Shown here: positions 12,056-23,626 of the stretch, piece after piece
How the letters are laid out: every line of letters starts with the position of its first letter
Numbering within the stretch: the stretch's first letter is position 1
Origin: Acanthornis magna
Lineage: Eukaryota; Chordata; Aves; Passeriformes; Acanthizidae
Assembly (NCBI GenBank): GCA_036785705.1
Contig: JAWUZG010000036.1
Span: forward strand, 15,681,501-15,745,500
Direction: 5' to 3'
DNA: 64,000 nucleotides
The notes under the pieces: model-generated
Database searches by the model: none
Told to the model about the DNA's origin: nothing
Seen by the model: the letters and a program-made list of their open reading frames with translations, nothing else
Program-made: the position numbers and the translations under genes

Positions 12056-13868
12056 GGGAAGGAAAATATGATCTCTTGACTTTCTGTTAGCTCTCTTTAT
12101 AAACTGTCATTATGTCCATGGGATTATTTGCTCAAACTTTCTGCTGAAACTTGATTCCATGTATTAAGTATCTGCTTTCATGGAAGAAAATACTGTCTCA
12201 TAATGGACAACATTATTCATTTGTACTTGTCTGTAATGACAGAATTCCCCATGGAAATGTGTATAGGACTTTATGTAAGCGTAAGACAGATCAAAAAAAA
12301 AAAGGCACAAGCTTGGAATTTCTTGAGGGGTTTTTTTGTGAAAGACTGATGGCTCTCTTTCAGTCGCTAACCTCCATTTGCAACACTTGCCTACCTGTTT
12401 GTCTAATAACAAAGAGAACCAGAAGGTGAATTAAAAAAAAAAGTAAAAATTGAAGCATAGATTGGGTAGCCTTACAGAATTGTATGGGAGAATCTTCTGC
12501 AGGCATGTATGTATTTGTGTACATAATAGGGCCTTTACAAGCAATCAGTTAACAGCCAGCCAAAACAGAGCTTGGTAACTCTGTAGGGACATATCAGTTG
12601 TTGATAGCTCGTGTAAGGTTTTGGGAGAACCCAGCTGCAGGCTGGACTATGAAAGCATGAAATTTCGTATTTGTGCTTTAACTTCTTGAAGAAGGTATTC
12701 AGATACCATAATGATCTTAGGAAATTATCCAATAGATGATTTTTATGTCTTCGAGGTTTTTTCTGTTTTCATTCTTTTGATGAAAAAATAAATGCAGGAA
12801 AGCTAAATGGCATCAATTAGCACTGAAATTTAGCTTAAATGAAAACCAGACAAACAAATGCTAATTAAGAGCCTGGGTTTGGGTTATCCCTGTGTAAAGA
12901 GGGTCTTGACATTAAAAAGAACAACTGTTTAAACCTTGTGTAATGTAGAACTCATCAAAAAATACATCTGTTCTTGCCTCTGATTTTTAATGCTTTTTTT
13001 TCTTGATAGGCATTGCAGATCAAGACCATAATTATTATTAACATGTAATTTCTGAAGCTTTTTACAGTTTTAGAATTAGCTTGAAGTCTGTTGACAAGAG
13101 ACTTTATTAGCTGAGCTATTTTTATTGCTTTCTAATTTTTGTTTTAATTTTTTTTATTTTTTTTTAAAAATTTTATTCTTACGTGAATGTGAAATATGGT
13201 AGGAGATTGTCCAAAACTGAAGTAGCTACTCTGGGAGTTTTCCATTAAAAAAACACTTGGGAAAGGGTGTGCTGTGCCATTGTATTAATGATTTTGTATG
13301 GAATGTTATTTTTGAGCTTTCATAGGCAGGTGCAAAAATGATACTGTCTAGTCAAGGGAGATGGGAGACTGGTTGGTGGAATACAAGGAAGGCTACTTTA
13401 ACAGGCACCTCTTGCTGATGTCATCTATAGTAACAGTTCAGGTGATATTTAGACAAAGAATAGAGAAGTTTTTCTCACATTTTTTGGCCAGGTACCATCA
13501 TTATTTTTATCTGTCTTCTGAGCTCTCAAAGTCAGGACCAGTCAATATGAGTCCTGCTTTACGTAAAATGCATCTGTTCTACACCCAAGGAGGCTGTCCT
13601 GGCTGTAGGGGTAGTTTAAGAACTACCTGTTCAAACTCACTGTGGAAGAATGGAAGTAAGTTTGCAGAGAGATTTTGCCAGATCTTGGTTGGTGGTTGTC
13701 TAGTGATTCCTTTTGTCTGCAATGTTTCAGGATCAGCAGTTTTAGTTAAGATGTTCAATGTGACAACCAGTTGCTGGGTTAACTTCCCAGAGGTCTACAC
13801 AGCAGTTCAGTTATTTCTAGTGTTTAATTAACATTGCAAATAAACACATTCTTTCAATCCATTTAGTT

Positions 13869-13904
13869 TTTTAGTAATACAAACAATACTTTGTATTACT
13901 AAAA
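13869..13904. repeat. Perfect inverted repeat (15-bp arms, 6-nt loop)
   Basis: The left arm TTTTAGTAATACAAA (13869-13883) is exactly complementary to TTTGTATTACTAAAA (13890-13904), with the loop caatac between them. It is AT-rich and could extrude as a cruciform or fold in RNA. It sits 4 bp before a second perfect hairpin. Confidence 0.9.
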
Positions 13905-13908
13905 TAGA

Positions 13909-13940
13909 GCTGATAGCTCTATGCTGATAGAGCTATCAGC
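13909..13940. repeat. Perfect inverted repeat (14-bp arms, 4-nt loop)
   Basis: The left arm GCTGATAGCTCTAT (13909-13922) is exactly complementary to ATAGAGCTATCAGC (13927-13940) around a gctg loop. The arm itself contains the nested element agctgatagctct. It is adjacent to the hairpin at 13869-13904 and unrelated to it in sequence. Confidence 0.9.
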
Positions 13941-15780
13941 AGAATATGCAACTAATTTATAAAAAGTTACTAACGTATATTTGAGTTTAATAGAGTGCTT
14001 TTATATACAGAGAGAACTATAATTTTAAAACAAGTCTCTTACAGAGTAGTAAGAGTGAGAGCTCTAAATAGACTCTGGCATGTTTTGCAAGACCACCTAG
14101 GCTTTTACTGTGTACTCCAGTGACATACTAATAAAATAGGTTATTGTAAATTGCTTACTAGCGTCAGATTTATGGATATACCTGTAAATGTCAATGGATC
14201 CATGATGCTGAAACTTAGCAGTACTTAAGGCTGGAAGTGGCTGTCTAATATGTCTTTCTGTCGTGGCCTACCCTGGGAGTTTGTAGTGCTGTGTGCTGGC
14301 ATCTGTTGAGCACAGATAACCCAGGGACATGCAGGTTCTACCAAAGTCTACCTACTGCAGTGACAAGGAATTTATTTCTGCATGCCATGCTGAGCCCATT
14401 GTGCAAACTGAGCTTTTGGGTATGGGCAAAGTCAGACACCTTCTGTAATTTGCATCCACTTCCTCCCTTCCCCAAGGAAATGAACAGGACAGCCCACCTC
14501 CTCCTCCTTATCTAATCTGACGAAGATGAAATACATTTCAACATACAACACTACAACATACAATATATACAACAATTACAAGTTGGGCAATTATTGTGAG
14601 TTTGAGCATATGAGCGAGACATACCAAACAGGGATCTAAGGAAAAGGATTGCTTTCACCATCTCGTGATTGCTTCCTTAGCTGTGACCTATCTCAAATAC
14701 TTGTGGGGAAGTAGTAAGTAGCCAAACAACCCTGAATAAACTGGCCAGTCAGAGATCAATATGAAGAGTATATTTTGGTGCTTTCTGCCAGATAGCTAAA
14801 GCATAAGGTTTGCTTTATACACATTGCATTGGTCAGTCTATTGACTTCAGCCAGAGGGAACAAATGGGAAGATTCATATTTCAGACTCTTTTTGTGTATA
14901 GTTATAATATGCCCAGGTATGCTGTGTTGAAAGAATGCAAAAAGAGATTGTGTGTATGTTTTTCACCCCACTTCTCTCATGCTATGTTTTGCATCTCACT
15001 GATGCCAAGAAGCAGTGTTGCACTCAGCTGCTTCTGCATCATTCCTGCTAGAACTTCTTTATAGACTATGGGGCTAGCAGTGAAGCAGGTGTGCTTTCTG
15101 GTAATACATGAATGTCTGAATTGATGTGCTAAACAGATTAGATAACAGAAATTCAGATGAAATAATATTTTGTCTATGACAGAAAGGTGTCATTATTTTC
15201 TGAGAGTTGATTACTAACCCTTGAATACCTTTGGAAAAACCAAGAGTGCATGCAGAACCAAAGGATGCATTGACTTGTTAATTATCTTAGTGTAATTGTT
15301 GTTAAATGTTACAGACTCATGAAAGCCAATGGCACCTGCATTGTTAATGGTATTATGATGTTACCATTATTTAAGGGGAAAAAGCAAGAATAGTCAATAT
15401 CTGCAGAAGAGAGGGGCCTTGAAAGCATACAATATTAATAACTGTGCTATGGAAATAAAATCTTTCTGGTATGTGTTTCAAGGAAATAAACCTTCCTCTG
15501 TGCTTTTTTGGTTTCGCTTGGCTTTAACCAGGTGTCTGAGATTACTAAACCAGAGAGACCTCAGTGAGGATGTAAATGAATAACTTGAGCCATGTTTTCT
15601 TACATCTTACTTTTAAAATTTGCTTTTCAGCTAAAAAAAGTGAACATTTGTATTTGCTAAGAAATACAATGCTTACAGTCCTTCAGTGCTGTTAGTGACT
15701 TTTTGTTTGGAATTCTTTCCAGGTGTGAAATTTTCTTCACAGAAGTTGTGTCAATATAGGCAACATTTGCCAGTATTTTC

Positions 15781-15813
15781 AGCTTTTGTAGTACATTTAG
15801 CTTTTGTAGTACA
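15781..15813. repeat. Two-copy direct repeat, 15 bp, period 18
   Basis: AGCTTTTGTAGTACA occurs at 15781-15795 and again at 15799-15813, separated by ttt. This is a simple local duplication in the intron with no evident function. Confidence 0.85.
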
Positions 15814-18613
15814 ATAAGCCTTCTTTTTAACTTCTGCTTCCTTGCTCAAGTCTGTGTTGATTAGATGAAATCTAAGCAGTGCAAGATTAAGAGCAAAAGG
15901 ATGTTTTGATCACATTTGAAGTCAGGTTTCACTTGCAAGGCTTCATCTAATTAAATTGCTGGAGTTTTTGCCCCCAGATGTGTGAAGCAGATCCCATTTA
16001 TTCCTGCAAAAACTGTAAGACCGCAACAGTGAGAAAAATTTGATCTCGTACTCTGGATTCATCTCCCTCTTTCAGTAAATCATGACTTTCTAAACTTCTG
16101 TCGGGATCAGGCAAAATGTGTAGAAGAATTATTTTCAAAGTCAAGTTGTAGCTTGATCTCAGTTTAGAATAATTTACCATTAATGTGATATGCTTGCATG
16201 AGTCAGCTCAGAAAAGATCTATCATGGTCACAAAATAGCCCTTAGATGCAATTGTTTATGTTTAAGTGCCTGTACCCGGCTGCTTGTCCCACTCAGTTTC
16301 CTTTTAGACAAGACAAGCTGCTAGTCTTGTCTTCCTGCAGGTAAAATACTCTAAATGCCCAACTGTTGTGTTTCACAAAGTAGTGCTTAGTGACAGACTA
16401 TTCTTTTGCATGTAGAGGAAACAACAAACAAAAAACGTGCCTTTATTGTGGACTTCTGTTCACTCCAGTATTAAAATTTGCCTTATGGAGGTATTGTGTA
16501 AAATTTGTATTGCACTTTTGATGGAAGCTCACCTTCTCCTCCAGAGCTAGTCCTTTTGCTAGTTTGTTTACAGAAATAGTTGTGCCTTCCTGATTCATTG
16601 AAGTTGGCTGTCCTCCTCGAGGTGTTAATGCTGTCTGCTACTCTTTGTGCCTTCAGTGAAAGTTTAACAGTTTTATAGAACAACGGAAGTACTTTGGTGT
16701 TACATGTGCATGTGCTTACGTATGTAACAGAATGAAGCAAACTAAAGGTTAGTATTCAGAAAGTTAAGCCCCTTGAACATCATTTCAGGCTTAACTAAAA
16801 CTGTACATGTGTGGTGTGCACACAGAGTTTACCTGTCAAAATTTTCTGTCTCCATCAGAAACAGAGCTTTTCAGCAACTGAAGAAGTATTGTGTACAAAA
16901 GAGATTTTTATCAAAAGATTTTTAAGGGAACAGAGCTTGGTTTGACAGGTGCTGAGCAATGGGATTAGGGAGCTGCCTGTTCTTGTCAGAGAACCAGAAA
17001 GCTTTGGCTGCAGTATCCCACACTCTGCTGCTCTCTTGTTAAATTTATATTCTTAAAAGTTTGTCTCTATACTCAGTAATGAAAAAACCTGTAGGCATGA
17101 GCATCTCCACCAGATAGTTTCAGTGCCAGAGTTGTTTGACTATTAAACAGTTGGTTATTGTACTGCATTTTTCAAGTTTGAGAATATCTTCAAAAATTGA
17201 TGCTTTGCTTGTGTTCTGGGTAAAATTTGCAAAACATGAAAGTGCTGAAAGTCTGAAAGTACTGTTCAGAGTTGGGCATCTAACTGATATTTGTGCCCTT
17301 GCAAATCTGAGCTCTCACCCATTGTGGTTAGTGTGCCTGAATTTAACTCCTTAGATCCTGTCCTTTCTTTTGGGAGGTAGGGGAACTTAGAACTTTCTTA
17401 CAGATACTGGTTACAGGATGCTTGGCTTAGTAACACTTTCTGGGACGTCAAGTCAGATTCAGAATCCAGGTGTCTGTTATGTTGTAAAAATTGAAATGCA
17501 TAGTTCTATGTATTCTTTAGGTTTGTTTTCAATATTTTTAAATGAAGGCTCCAGGTAATATATAACATAAATATAAAATACCTTCCAATAGAAATATGTA
17601 GGAGATGTAAGAGGTGCAATTGAGAATTTATTTACTATTTTCTATTGTGTGGTTGAAAAAGCAATCAAGTTCACCCAATCCAGTTCAGCTGTTTCCATAA
17701 CTAGAAGATTTTCCTTCTGTCTTTGAAACCTAGTACCTGTGAACTCACTAATTTCTTCCAAAAATGAGCCAAGGATCCAGCAAGCAGCAGTTTCATTCGG
17801 TCCTGTGCTTTGACTTGTCTGTAGAAGTTGTCCATGCGTAGAGCAAGTCCAGAGCTCTGGCAAAAAATAAAATCATGTGGTTGACTGTATTATATTGTGT
17901 ACAGGAAAAGTAGGCGGGTGAGATAAAATATTCTAGCTCTTAAATTACTAAAAATAAGTACTTGCACTTTGCTTTTCCTGGTCTTTTATAGAGTGTTGAA
18001 AAAATGCTAGTCCTCATGGAACAATTCACAGTATTTATTTATTAAAATTGTAATCTCAGAATAAGAGAGAGTGCATAATAAGGGAGTATAATTAAATTAC
18101 ACCCAACATCCCACATAGCAGCACTGATGTAAAACTGTCTTTATAAAGTGTTGTATAGTGGTTTACTTTAAAGTGATGCTATCTTTAAAGCTGAAATTAA
18201 TAGACTTTTCTGCAATTTCAAGGTTTGGCTCTCACCCTTAATATAAACTATAGATGATTTCCCTTTAAAATTCAGGTGCAGATGTGACAGAACCTAGCAA
18301 TGGTTTCTCCTTCTGTATTAACCATTGTGTTATAAGAATGTATTTGTTCTTAAAAGCTTAGCAATTAATTTTCTCCGTTAAAGGAGAAGACCCTGCTTTT
18401 CATTCAGCAGTTTGCTGTTCTATTACTGCAGAAAGTGTCTGTTTACCACAGAAAGGGATAATGTGACTTAAAGAAGATGGCTCAATCCTATTCGGCAGTA
18501 TCGGAGGGGGTGGCGAACGTTGGACATTTGCCGAGAGAAACTGTGTTAAGCACAGCGGCTGTTTTGCGCGGTGGGCTGGCGTAGCGAGGGGGACCACTCC
18601 ATCCTCCGAGGTG

Positions 18614-18617
<4 letters not shown>

Positions 18618-18655
<38 letters not shown>

Positions 18656-18662
18656 GCGTGTG
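18618..18662. repeat. (TG)n microsatellite within the CpG-rich promoter
   Basis: There are about 16 uninterrupted TG units followed by CG-interrupted units (cgtgtgcgtgtg). Such purine-pyrimidine alternation can adopt Z-DNA and is expected to vary in length between individuals. Confidence 0.95.
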
Positions 18663-18905
18663 CCGGCGCAGTGGCTGCTGCTGCGGAATTCCGGGGATGA
18701 ATTACTCGCTGTGCACGGCTGAAGGTGCCGTTCGCTCCGCCAAAGCGGCGCGGCGTGCGCTGCCGCTGACCTGAGAGAGGCAGCCTGCGGCTCGCCGTGA
18801 CAGCTCGGGGTGGAAGGAGCCCAACTTGCGGTCCTCCCCCCGCCCCCAAGAGATCCTTAGTCCAGTCCTTTATAGTGGTCCATTTGGCTCTCTGTCATCG
18901 CCAGA

Positions 18906-18950
18906 ATGCTGCCCGTGAATGTGTGTCATGATTACAATAGAGTGTGCTAA
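18906..18950 (+). CDS. Upstream ORF 1 (14 codons) ahead of the MKAQRER start
   Basis: ATG at 18906 opens a 14-codon frame that ends at TAA 18948-18950, 12 nt before the MAST4 ATG and in the same frame as it. The stop guarantees that the MAST4 frame cannot extend upstream. It would matter only if transcription starts upstream of 18906, which I cannot establish. Confidence 0.35.
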   Translation: MLPVNVCHDYNRVC

Positions 18951-18957
18951 CACATAA
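18928..18957 (+). CDS. Upstream ORF 2 (9 codons), overlapping ORF 1
   Basis: ATG at 18928 opens MITIECANT and stops at TAA 18955-18957, five bases before the MAST4 ATG. It overlaps the 14-codon uORF in another frame. Two overlapping uORFs would be expected to lower translation from the main start if both lie in the transcript. Confidence 0.3.
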   Translation: MITIECANT

Positions 18958-18962
18958 CAGCA

Positions 18963-19009
18963 ATGAAAGCCCAGCGGGAAAGGCTACAAATTCCAGGGCT
19001 GACCTTGGA
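18963..19009 (+). CDS. MAST4: MAST4 alternative first coding exon (MKAQRERLQIPGLTL)
   Basis: ATG at 18963 begins 15 codons, MKAQRERLQIPGLTL, plus two bases (GA). It ends at a perfect donor, gtaagt, at 19010. An in-frame TAA at 18948-18950 fixes this as the first possible ATG of the frame. Position -3 is G, giving a moderate start context. Splicing to the exon at 23546 completes the codon as GAT (Asp) and continues L-T-P-R-S-L-S-P, an uninterrupted frame that carries on in phase to the common MAST exon. The peptide has a basic head (K, R, R), which could affect binding or localisation. I believe orthologous MAST4 transcripts carry this N-terminus, but that is memory, not proof. The CpG-rich promoter immediately upstream, the donor and the phase match support a real exon. 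Confidence 0.72.
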
Positions 19010-22000
19010 GTAAGTATTGTCTATCTTTAATATTTTAATGGTTTCTGCATGATGCCGGCTTTTGTGCAATCAGGAGCTTTTAACATACGTTTGTGCTGAC
19101 AGCCTGGGAGCACTGCAGCTCCAGGTTGAACGAACACGTTTTCTATGCATTGCAGTTGGTTTCAGCAAATGTATGAGCCCGGAGCCAGGATATTGCAGTG
19201 TGTTTGGAAAGAAAGCATTTCTGCATATTTAAAGTTACTGAATCTCAGTGCATGAAGCATCCTGTCAGCTCGTAGGGGGAGAATCTGTCAGTAGGCCATG
19301 GTGTCTGTCTTTCTCTTCAGCTCTCTGTTGCTGTTTGTTTATCCCAGTGCTGCCTTTTAGAAAGGCCTCTTTCTGTGCTGAATAATAGAGAGCACTGCAA
19401 GAGATGAAACCATTATAAAAATGCTGTTTGTGAAAATTCATCAGGAACAAGACGTATTTTACATAGGTAACTGCACTAATGACCTGTATTGACATTCTGG
19501 AGGATTCCTGATAGTTTCTGCAGTAAGTATGTTTACCTAATTTAGCAGTGTGTTTACTTGTACTCGCTTAAAACTGATTAACTAATTTGTGTGCTTTCAG
19601 CTATTTAGAGAGTAGCTAAATGAAAACGTGCAATTTTAATGTATAGTGATAGTGAGTATAGGCTTTTATTCATAAATGCCAGCATATGTTTGCCTAAGAT
19701 ACGTTAATCAAAGCCAAATATTTATTTCTATACATACATACATACCTGCAGTCTACATTGACATGTCAGGCATGTATGCATGTGTGTTACAGCCACCATG
19801 AGAACTTGCTAATTTTATCTAGGTAAATAGATATGGTTACGTCAGATCCTTTAGTATTCCCTGGGACTGCCCCATTCTTGCTGGATTAAAAAAAAATCCA
19901 ACAAAACCCTGAATGCTGCAGATGCCTGCGGTAAAGTTATTTAGCTATGAAAGGTATTATCTCTGGCATCTGCCATGTGTTAAAGAGAAGGCTATAGGTA
20001 AGTGTGCAGCGTAGCAACTAATTTATTCTAATAATCACATGAAGGTGACAGAGCACTTTATTCCAAGGAACAAATGTAGATGTCATACTGGTTCCCCAGA
20101 ACTACATTTGTGAAATGTCTCAGAGAAATTCTGCATTTCAGTCAGGCATCTTCTGGTAAGAGCAGCATGTGTTAGCTGTGGGCAGGCTCAGCTCTAGATA
20201 TTTTTCTGAAAAAAACAGCATTACTAATTTCTCATGAGTTTTGGAGGAGGGGTCTTAACAGAGACCTCATTAAAATGGTTTCCATGAATAATTGGTAATT
20301 ACACTTTCTTGAGATGTAACGATTTAAATATTTTTAAATCAATCTTCACTGAATTATGTAATCATCATATGAGAATAACATCACGAGCTGCAAAGGTCAA
20401 AAAAGGATTCATGTTTTTCAACGTATGTATGTGTTTTTGTAATATGAGGTAATTGTTTACTGCTTCCTCCTTTTTCCAGTAACCTGACATAATTACACTT
20501 GCTTTGCCATATTTTCAAAATATTTAATACTGTTAACATTAATAGTTATATTTTAAATTCAGTATTGATCATTATTTTTGCTGAAATGTTGTCTGGGTAT
20601 ATTTACTTTTTCCATATATTAGACTTTCTTTTGCCATCACACTTGCTACTTTTTGAACTTCATTTACTCGAAGAGAAAAGAAAATGTCATATTTTGGTTG
20701 CTGGCACATAATGATTTCCATAGAGTCATTCTCTCATGATTTGCCAGAGTTGAGTCAATGCAGACTTAAGTCATGTCTCCCGAATTCTTAATTGCAGTCA
20801 TTTAAAGAAGAGCATATTGGGACAGGGGGGGAGGGGGGAAGGGGAGAGAATCCAATTTATTCCTCGCACCCTGGTTCTCATTAATTTTCTTTCAGTAAAG
20901 TTTAAATGTTGGGACTAGAATTATGTTGTCTCCCTGAGAAACAAGTACAGTCTGTCTACTTTATATTCATTACTTGCAAAAAGCTCTTTGAAAGAATATT
21001 AAAACCAAAATAAAGCATTCCAAATTTAGTAAGTGTAAGAAGTAAGGCTGCCTGTCATGCACTGTGATAATTTGTTTTAACAGGTTTTTGTAGGTCTTAA
21101 AAAAGCAAAGCTGAAGAGCAAGTTCTATAGAAGGACTGGATTGACACACCAGTATCATCACTCGGTGGGAATTTTTAGATCCATAGTACTAGCACATCTG
21201 ATGTTGGATACCCTCAGAGTCTGTGTCATTACTGAGACTCTGATGTGTTACAGTAGTGAAAATGAGGAAGAATATGAGTAGCTACTAGCCGGTCTAGGAC
21301 TTCCACTTGCTGAGCGTGAGCCATCCAGGAGAGGGAGGGTGATGGCCTTTGCTACAGGGTATCTCTAGGATTTGTTCACAGCGAAGTGAATTAGGGATCT
21401 CAGTCTGGGGGTTGAAGTTAACATATGCTTCCCATTCAGTGTCAGAGCTGTTTTTTTCCTCTCCTTTAAACTATTCTGGCCATAGTAGATACCTTGTCCC
21501 CAGTTGTTACCCTATAGCAGTCCCCTTGCTCTCTCTTTGCTGCAGCCCTGTGCCTTTGGCCAGCTGGTGCCAGTTCTGTTCTCCCTCCACCTGGACTATC
21601 TCTGGATCAGTTCCAGCTTCCCCTCCCTGCTTCTGGTCCTGATGGAGGCTGGTGGTGGTCTGCATTGCCTGCCTCCCCATCTTACCTTGCAGTGCCCCCA
21701 GGAGTAGCTGCCATTGACGGTCAGCGCAGGAGCGTCTCCCAGCCTGTGGTCAGTGAGGGCCGAACTGATGGGTGGACAAAAGGGGGACAACTGGGAACAA
21801 ACTACCAGCTCTGCTGCAGCAAACCAACCTGCAGGGGAGAAGAAGAGATTGTGCAGATAAAGCACAGAAGTACAAAAGCACCTTTTACAAGTCTATATTG
21901 TACTGATCATACAGAAACAATGACCTCTCCCGTGCATGTTGTAGCAGGTCAGTGCAGTGCAGCAGAGACTGCCCCAGTGGAGCAGCACAAATCTTTCTGT

Positions 22001-23545
22001 TAATCCACACCTTGTTCTGTAGGCCTGCGTGGGCTGGCTAGTATGAGCGTGGGTTCAGTTAAGCTGTTTTCAGATAGATACATTGAGCCATCGGCTCTTC
22101 ATGGATATTGTCAGCTCAAAGATACTGCCGTGCTAGCACAGGTAGTCTGCAGGTGACACCGAGCTAGCTTACACTCAGCTGCTGGTGCTCTCCTGTGCAC
22201 CTAGTTCAGAGATTATGCAGGTACAGCCAGCAGCAGAGGAATTTGCTGATGCACAGTAGCCTTGTCATAAATTACCAGCGGGCCCATCCTTGTCTCATTG
22301 TACATGTCCATGCCAAACTTTGTGCCCTCTTCAAGGCATCTCAAAAAGGAAAAAGTTGCAAAAATGTACAATGTCAAAACTGTACTCCTAATCTGTTCTA
22401 GAAACAGTAGTACTCTTGCTGCTGAAATGTTCAGAAAAAATGTGAATCAGGTTTTGATCTTGAAAGATATTGAAGGGACTGTATTAAAATTTGGCAAAGT
22501 ATTACGTAGTTGAAAATATGAACTGGACCTAGCTGTGCTTAACATATTGGCCATCTGCATCTCCACTGGGGACAGGACAGGCATGCTAGCACTGGCTGGC
22601 TGCAAGGGTCTGGTACAAAGCTGAACAAATCTTTGTGAAGATGAGCTGAAAAAAGTTCCCCATAAGCTTCTGCCTTCGCTCAGTCTGCACAGAGTGGTTT
22701 TATTGACAGATAGCTAAAGCAAATTGCAATGAGAGGCATACTATAAGCATGTTTATTTTATGCGAGTAAAAAACTTGCGAGTTTTACGGGGAAACATGAA
22801 TATGATAGCATGAGTATATTTTAAAAGAGCATCTCTGAAATCTGGCAGTGGCCAGCCGTTTTATTGAGAAACCTTTTGAATGGAGATTGACGCACTTGAG
22901 ACGTCTTCTGGAAGACACCTTTGAAGTCATATGCTTAAGTAAGGGTTTCATGGATGAATTGTTTATATCCCTATTTGATTATCTAGAAGAAGAACTTGGC
23001 ATTTGTGAGGAAATACTGCATAATGAAATTGATGCTAACTAGAGCACTTCTAATTTTTAGTAAGTGTGCAAATTTCATGCTCTCCAACAGGAAATTTTTA
23101 TTAAAATTCTCATATTGATGATGAAAACTTATCATCAATTTTAGTTTTCCTTTTGTTTTAATAAATCTGATTTGCATATTAAAAATCCCCTCCCCCCAAG
23201 ATTCTTTAAAAGGAAAAAAGCACCTCACTTTCATATTCTGTTTGGTTAGATGTCTAAAACAAGTTACCATTTTTCACCACTCTTGGGACTTTGTATGCAA
23301 GTATTGTTCCTCGAGGAAGCCTAACATAGTCAAGCACATGCATCAGCACCAGTTCTCATATTTTTTTTTAATTTAAATCAATTTCATTTTAAGTCAAAAC
23401 CTGTGTGGCTAATGTCAATCACTTCATTCAGGAGGATGGTCATGTTTTGGTTCTAACCGAAACTCCTTTCATAACTCCTACCCTAAAACATGTGACTCTT
23501 GCGAAACCTTTTGTTCACTAGAGATGACATTATTTTAACTTGCAG
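19010..23545 (+). other. MAST4: Intron between the MKAQRER exon and the 81-nt exon
   Basis: This is a 4.5-kb intron from donor gtaagt to acceptor tttaacttgcag. It contains a short (CATA)n run near 19735-19745 and a G-rich tract at 20825-20844. A GC-richer patch lies at about 21490-21800 and I cannot assign it to a repeat family. The frame at about 22839-23039 (LRRLLEDTF...DELF) has no ATG and no splice sites. Confidence 0.5.
20825..20844 (+). other. G-rich tract, potential G-quadruplex
   Basis: The tract has runs of 7, 6 and 4 G separated by A or AA. That is enough for four G-triplets on the MAST4 sense strand, so both the DNA and the pre-mRNA could form a quadruplex. Confidence 0.55.
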
Positions 23546-23626
23546 TCTCACCCCAAGGAGCCTGAGCCCAACCCCAACAAGCCCCTGCAGTCCATGCAGT
23601 CCTCTGTTCGCTTTTCATTTTTGGAG
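23546..23626 (+). CDS. MAST4: MAST4 coding exon, 81 nt, Ser/Thr-Pro-rich (symmetric)
   Basis: The exon is bounded by acceptor ttaacttgcag and donor gtaagc at 23627. It enters and leaves with two codon bases carried over. In that frame it reads LTPRSLSPTPTSP, then CSPCSPLFAFHFW, and leaves AG to complete Ser with the common exon. It contains six S/T-P sites, so it may be a target of proline-directed kinases, and ends in an aromatic patch (F-A-F-H-F-W). GC content is much higher than in the flanks. Because it is 81 nt and symmetric it can be the second exon of the MKAQRER isoform. It could also be a cassette after the KELSLPRRGSF exon without shifting frame. The other two frames lack support: one reads PKEPEPNPNK and does not join either upstream exon in phase. 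Confidence 0.75.

Larger units (their letters stand above)
12056..18479 (+). other. MAST4: Intron leading to the second promoter
   Basis: This is AT-rich intronic DNA. It holds the paired hairpins at 13869-13940 and a small direct repeat at 15781-15813 (listed separately). The 156-codon open frame at 13361-13831 is the longest here. It resembles no family I know, has no flanking splice signals in register and no codon bias, so I treat it as chance. Confidence 0.45.
18480..18962 (+). promoter_or_regulatory. MAST4: CpG-rich internal promoter region and 5'UTR of the MKAQRER isoform
   Basis: CpG dinucleotides are rare for kilobases on either side but become frequent from about 18490 to 18840 (for example gcgcggtgggctggcgtagcg and caaagcggcgcggcgtgcg). 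This is the signature of an unmethylated vertebrate promoter. It lies directly upstream of an ATG and a consensus donor. A weak TATA-like string, tttatag, lies near 18870. The 5'UTR would contain two short upstream frames. The transcription start cannot be fixed from sequence. The (TG)n tract at 18618-18662 lies inside the island. Confidence 0.65.

Noticed and set aside
13361..13831. 156-codon open frame on the plus strand
   Set aside because: There is no recognisable domain, no supporting splice sites, no promoter signals, and composition equals the intron's.
22839..23042. Open frame reading VASRFIEKPFEW...EIDAN
   Set aside because: It has no ATG (first usable codon is GTG), no acceptor in phase and no family match. 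I looked at it because the peptide seems globular, but length is within chance.
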